7,151 bases of DNA, from contig JAAZIZ010000114.1 in the NCBI GenBank assembly GCA_012800565.1, forward strand, positions 1-7,151. Reading direction: 5' to 3'. The DNA is from Lentisphaerota bacterium. Lineage in GTDB: Bacteria; Verrucomicrobiota; Lentisphaeria; Oligosphaerales; Oligosphaeraceae. Positions within the stretch are counted from its first letter, which is position 1, and the number at the start of each line of letters is the position of its first letter. A model generated the notes under the pieces. The model did not search any database and had not been told where the DNA came from. It worked only from the letters and a program-made list of their open reading frames with translations. The translations under genes and the position numbers were made by a program. This document shows, one piece after another, positions 5,433-7,151 of the stretch.

Positions 5433-6047
5433 ATGCGTAAAATAATTCCTTTCACTATGGTCGAGCTGATTCTCGCGCTCGGGGTCTGCGCGATCGGCAT
5501 CTGCAGCATCATGGCGCTGATCCCGGTCGGAGCAAATGCCACCCGCGACGCTGCCCTGGAGACTTATGCCGCCAGTGCCGGCGAACAATTGCTGCATTTC
5601 CTGGAATACAGCGCGACTTTGTCTGCGCAAGACTGGAATGACACAATAGGCGAAAGCGGGGATGCACCAATAACAGGAGGTAAACCGGAAGAACAGGATT
5701 TGGAATTTACCATTGCCGATCTTAACAACCCTGATATTTGGGGTGGAACGATTGCTGATAATGTCTATCAGGGCAAAGAGAATCAGCAGATTTATTTGAT
5801 CATCAGTCATCGCAATGACGAAAGTATTCCACTGGGTGATGAAAGTTTTCCAGAAAAAATCGACTTCCGCGCCATTCTGGCAGTTTGGAAAGAACAAATT
5901 TCAGTGAATTCGAACCCTATTCCATACGGAACAGGTGCGCGTCTGAATGTCGAGGTCAGCTGGCCGGCGGAACTGCCTTACGATGCGCGTCAGAAGTCGT
6001 TGTATTGTCTGACTGTGTTCAACCCCAACTACAAGGCATCAGAGTGA
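5433..6047 (+). CDS. GspI/PilV-like minor pseudopilin (Verru_Chthon cassette B-like)
   Basis: A 204-residue protein with a very short leader: MRKIIP|FTMVELILALGVCAIGI, cleavage predicted after Pro6, Glu11 at +5. The helix continues into SIMALIPVGANATRDAALETYAASAGEQLL, with the Leu-Pro/Ile-Pro-Val-Gly pattern I associate with PilV/GspI-type proteins and with cassette protein B of Verrucomicrobia. The C-terminus has VEVSWPAELPYDARQKSLYCLTVF (about 173-196), where the SWP motif is also typical. The middle (about 65-140) is acidic and AT-richer. It starts 56 nt after the GspH-like stop without a visible ribosome site and overlaps the next gene by 4 nt (GTGA), which suggests coupled translation. 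In type II systems GspI is the core of the tip complex with GspJ and GspK, and those neighbours follow here. Confidence 0.82.
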   Translation: MRKIIPFTMVELILALGVCAIGICSIMALIPVGANATRDAALETYAASAGEQLLHFLEYSATLSAQDWNDTIGESGDAPITGGKPEEQDLEFTIADLNNPDIWGGTIADNVYQGKENQQIYLIISHRNDESIPLGDESFPEKIDFRAILAVWKEQISVNSNPIPYGTGARLNVEVSWPAELPYDARQKSLYCLTVFNPNYKASE

Positions 6048-6808
6048 ATGCTTTCAGCTCCAGACACCAGGTACCGGACTTGAGGCGGCCGGCAGGCCAG
6101 CCCAGGGTGGTGCATTTCACCCTGCTGGAACTGCTGCTCGCAATCGCGGTGCTGCTGATTTTGCTGGGATTCCTGTTCCAGTTTATCAACAGCACCCAGA
6201 AAGTCTGGACCGCAGCGGAAAAAACCGCAGATATCTTTGCCCAGGCGCAGATTTCTTTGCAGCTGCTGGAGAAAGACCTGCAGGCCGGCTTGTTCAGCAA
6301 TGAAGCAGACAACCCGGGACACGCAATGCTGCTGGGGATCGGCAATGACAAATTTTTCTTCTTCACCCAGGATTCAACAACCGGCGGTGATGTCGGGACC
6401 TATCTGGTTATGTACACTTGGAATGACGGTGTGCTGATGCGCTATGTCTGGGATGAGGAAATAGAAGGGCGGCCTGCGCATTTCTTTTATGGTCTTGATC
6501 CCGCCGGAGAGAACGCAACCGACATTGTAACTGCCTTGAGTGCTTTGCAAGCGGATTCAGATAAGGGTTGTGTGCTGGCAACCGGAGTCAGCGACATCAG
6601 CATTGAGAGCCCGCCGGGTACTGACCTGACTGAAGAAAGCGAAGAAACTGAAGGAAATGGCTTCCCTAAGGTAATCAAGATAACCCTGACCCTCCATGAT
6701 GCCAGGGCGGTCCAAGTGGTGAAAGAAGCCGGTGCCGGGGATGAGGTGGCAGAGCTTAAGAAAGCCGAAACAGAACGGAAGTTCTGCAAAATCGTTTTTC
6801 TGCGCTGA
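6044..6808 (+). CDS. GspJ-like minor pseudopilin (Verru_Chthon cassette C-like)
   Basis: A 254-residue protein. The chosen start is GTG 6044-6046, which overlaps the previous stop as GTGA, with AAGG (6033-6036) 7 nt upstream. The frame stays open back to 5885, but a longer start would overlap the GspI-like gene by more than 150 nt. The leader is 24 residues, then VVH|FTLLELLLAIAVLLILLGFLFQF with cleavage predicted after His24 and Glu29 at +5. GspJ-type features follow: STQKVWTAAEKTADIFAQAQ (50-69) and LQLLEKDLQAGLF (72-84), then a beta-rich part with FPKVIKITLTLHD (207-219). An acidic stretch TDLTEESEETEG (193-204) precedes that last strand. Starts nearer the helix (GTG codons for Val22 or Val23) are possible. 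The J-type call rests on the helix, the DLQAGL-like segment and its place between I-like and K-like genes. Confidence 0.8.
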   Translation: MNAFSSRHQVPDLRRPAGQPRVVHFTLLELLLAIAVLLILLGFLFQFINSTQKVWTAAEKTADIFAQAQISLQLLEKDLQAGLFSNEADNPGHAMLLGIGNDKFFFFTQDSTTGGDVGTYLVMYTWNDGVLMRYVWDEEIEGRPAHFFYGLDPAGENATDIVTALSALQADSDKGCVLATGVSDISIESPPGTDLTEESEETEGNGFPKVIKITLTLHDARAVQVVKEAGAGDEVAELKKAETERKFCKIVFLR

Positions 6809-6828
6809 CATCCCCGGCAGAGCCGTTA

Positions 6829-6845
6829 CCCCCTGTCCCCTGTCC
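6829..6845 (+). repeat. Tandem heptamer CCCCTGT, two copies
   Basis: CCCCTGT (6830-6836) is repeated at once (6837-6843) and followed by CC, making a pyrimidine-rich run just before the GspK-like start, where a purine-rich ribosome site would be expected. From memory, CCCTGTCC-type runs occur between genes in many genomes. Confidence 0.45.
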
Positions 6846-6852
6846 ACTGATT

Positions 6853-7151
6853 ATGAAAACTCCCACTCCTGACGAACGCGGTTCTGCATTGCTGCTCACG
6901 CTGGGCATCCTGTCATTGGCGTTGATTGTAGCCATGGCCTTCGCCTTTTCTGCCCGTTTGAACCGGCAGATTGCCAAAGTCAATGCCGATCAGACCAAAG
7001 CCCGGCTGCTGGCGGAATCCACCCTGAACCTCGTAGTCGCGGCTCTGATGAATGAAGATGATATTTATCTGCCGGAATCTTCTGGACTTTTTGCCAATGC
7101 TGGAGACTTGCCGGCTTGTTTTATCAGCGATGGCGAGGACGAATCGGCGTA
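6853..7151 (+). CDS. GspK/PilX-like pseudopilin (Verru_Chthon cassette A-like), 5' part only
   Basis: The first 99 codons are visible and the gene runs off the right edge. The start MKTPTPDERG|SALLLTLGILSLALIVAMAFAF has a short charged leader with RG before a hydrophobic helix (11-32), and +5 is Leu rather than Glu. This is typical of GspK/PilX-type proteins, which close the tip of the pseudopilus. The following AKVNADQTKARLLAESTLNLVVAALMNEDD (41-70) matches the family's pattern of a long helix ending in ARxLAE...N/G...A. It starts 44 nt after the GspJ-like stop without a ribosome site; a CCCCTGT repeat fills that place. Its position as fourth gene after H-, I- and J-like genes supports the call. 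The GspK family is usually over 300 residues and the Verrucomicrobial cassette A protein is larger still, so most of it lies outside the window. Confidence 0.78.
   Translation, partial: MKTPTPDERGSALLLTLGILSLALIVAMAFAFSARLNRQIAKVNADQTKARLLAESTLNLVVAALMNEDDIYLPESSGLFANAGDLPACFISDGEDESA

Noticed and set aside
5373..5897. A 174-codon minus-strand open frame across the GspI-like gene
   Set aside because: No ribosome site or recognisable domain; it is antisense to a gene with clear pilin motifs.
5885..6043. A longer start for the GspJ-like gene inside the GspI-like gene
   Set aside because: This would overlap the well-supported upstream gene by more than 150 nt; the GTGA overlap at 6044 is a normal coupled start.
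1..7151. CRISPR array, insertion sequence or prophage genes
   Set aside because: No regularly spaced repeats, transposase motifs, terminal inverted repeats with duplications or phage-type proteins were seen.

Overview
The window looks like chromosome from a Lentisphaerota (PVC superphylum) bacterium or a near relative in Verrucomicrobiota. The pointers are a pseudopilin-like protein with the FTLIELLVVIAII start, an LLPALNKAR segment and an exact H-X9-DG motif; a DUF4838 (GH163-type) secreted glycosidase; and a four-gene pseudopilin cassette whose gene order and motifs recall the 'Verru_Chthon cassette' described from Verrucomicrobia. These assignments rest on motif recognition alone, without any database search.

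Layout. (1) Positions 1-812, minus strand: a MarR-family regulator followed, 66 nt downstream, by the start of a lipoprotein periplasmic adaptor of an RND efflux pump, which runs off the left edge. This is probably a self-regulated drug or solvent efflux operon. (2) 813-1178: a noncoding divergent region, AT-richer than the genes, with a long inverted repeat, a terminator-like hairpin preceded by a competing helix, and a threefold 9-bp repeat. (3) 1179-3491, plus: an exported 770-residue DUF4838 protein with a GH67N/GH20b-like N-terminal domain and a C-terminal carbohydrate-binding-like beta-sandwich. (4) 3492-3547: a strong hairpin between converging genes. (5) 3548-4195, minus: the H-X9-DG pseudopilin-like protein. 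(6) 4196-4632: a 437-nt divergent region with several dyads, the best at 4267-4305. (7) 4633 to the right edge, plus: four genes resembling GspH/FimT, GspI/PilV, GspJ and GspK/PilX, in that order, closely packed, the last cut by the window end.

How the genes may work together. The efflux operon is an independent unit. The glycosidase and the H-X9-DG protein face each other and could serve glycan breakdown at the cell surface. The GspH-I-J-K-like set would form the initiating tip of a type II secretion or type IV pilus-like filament; no major pilin, ATPase, secretin or prepilin peptidase is in view. A shared oddity is that none of the four proteins with an FTxxE pilin motif has glycine before the predicted cleavage site (His, Ala, Pro, His).
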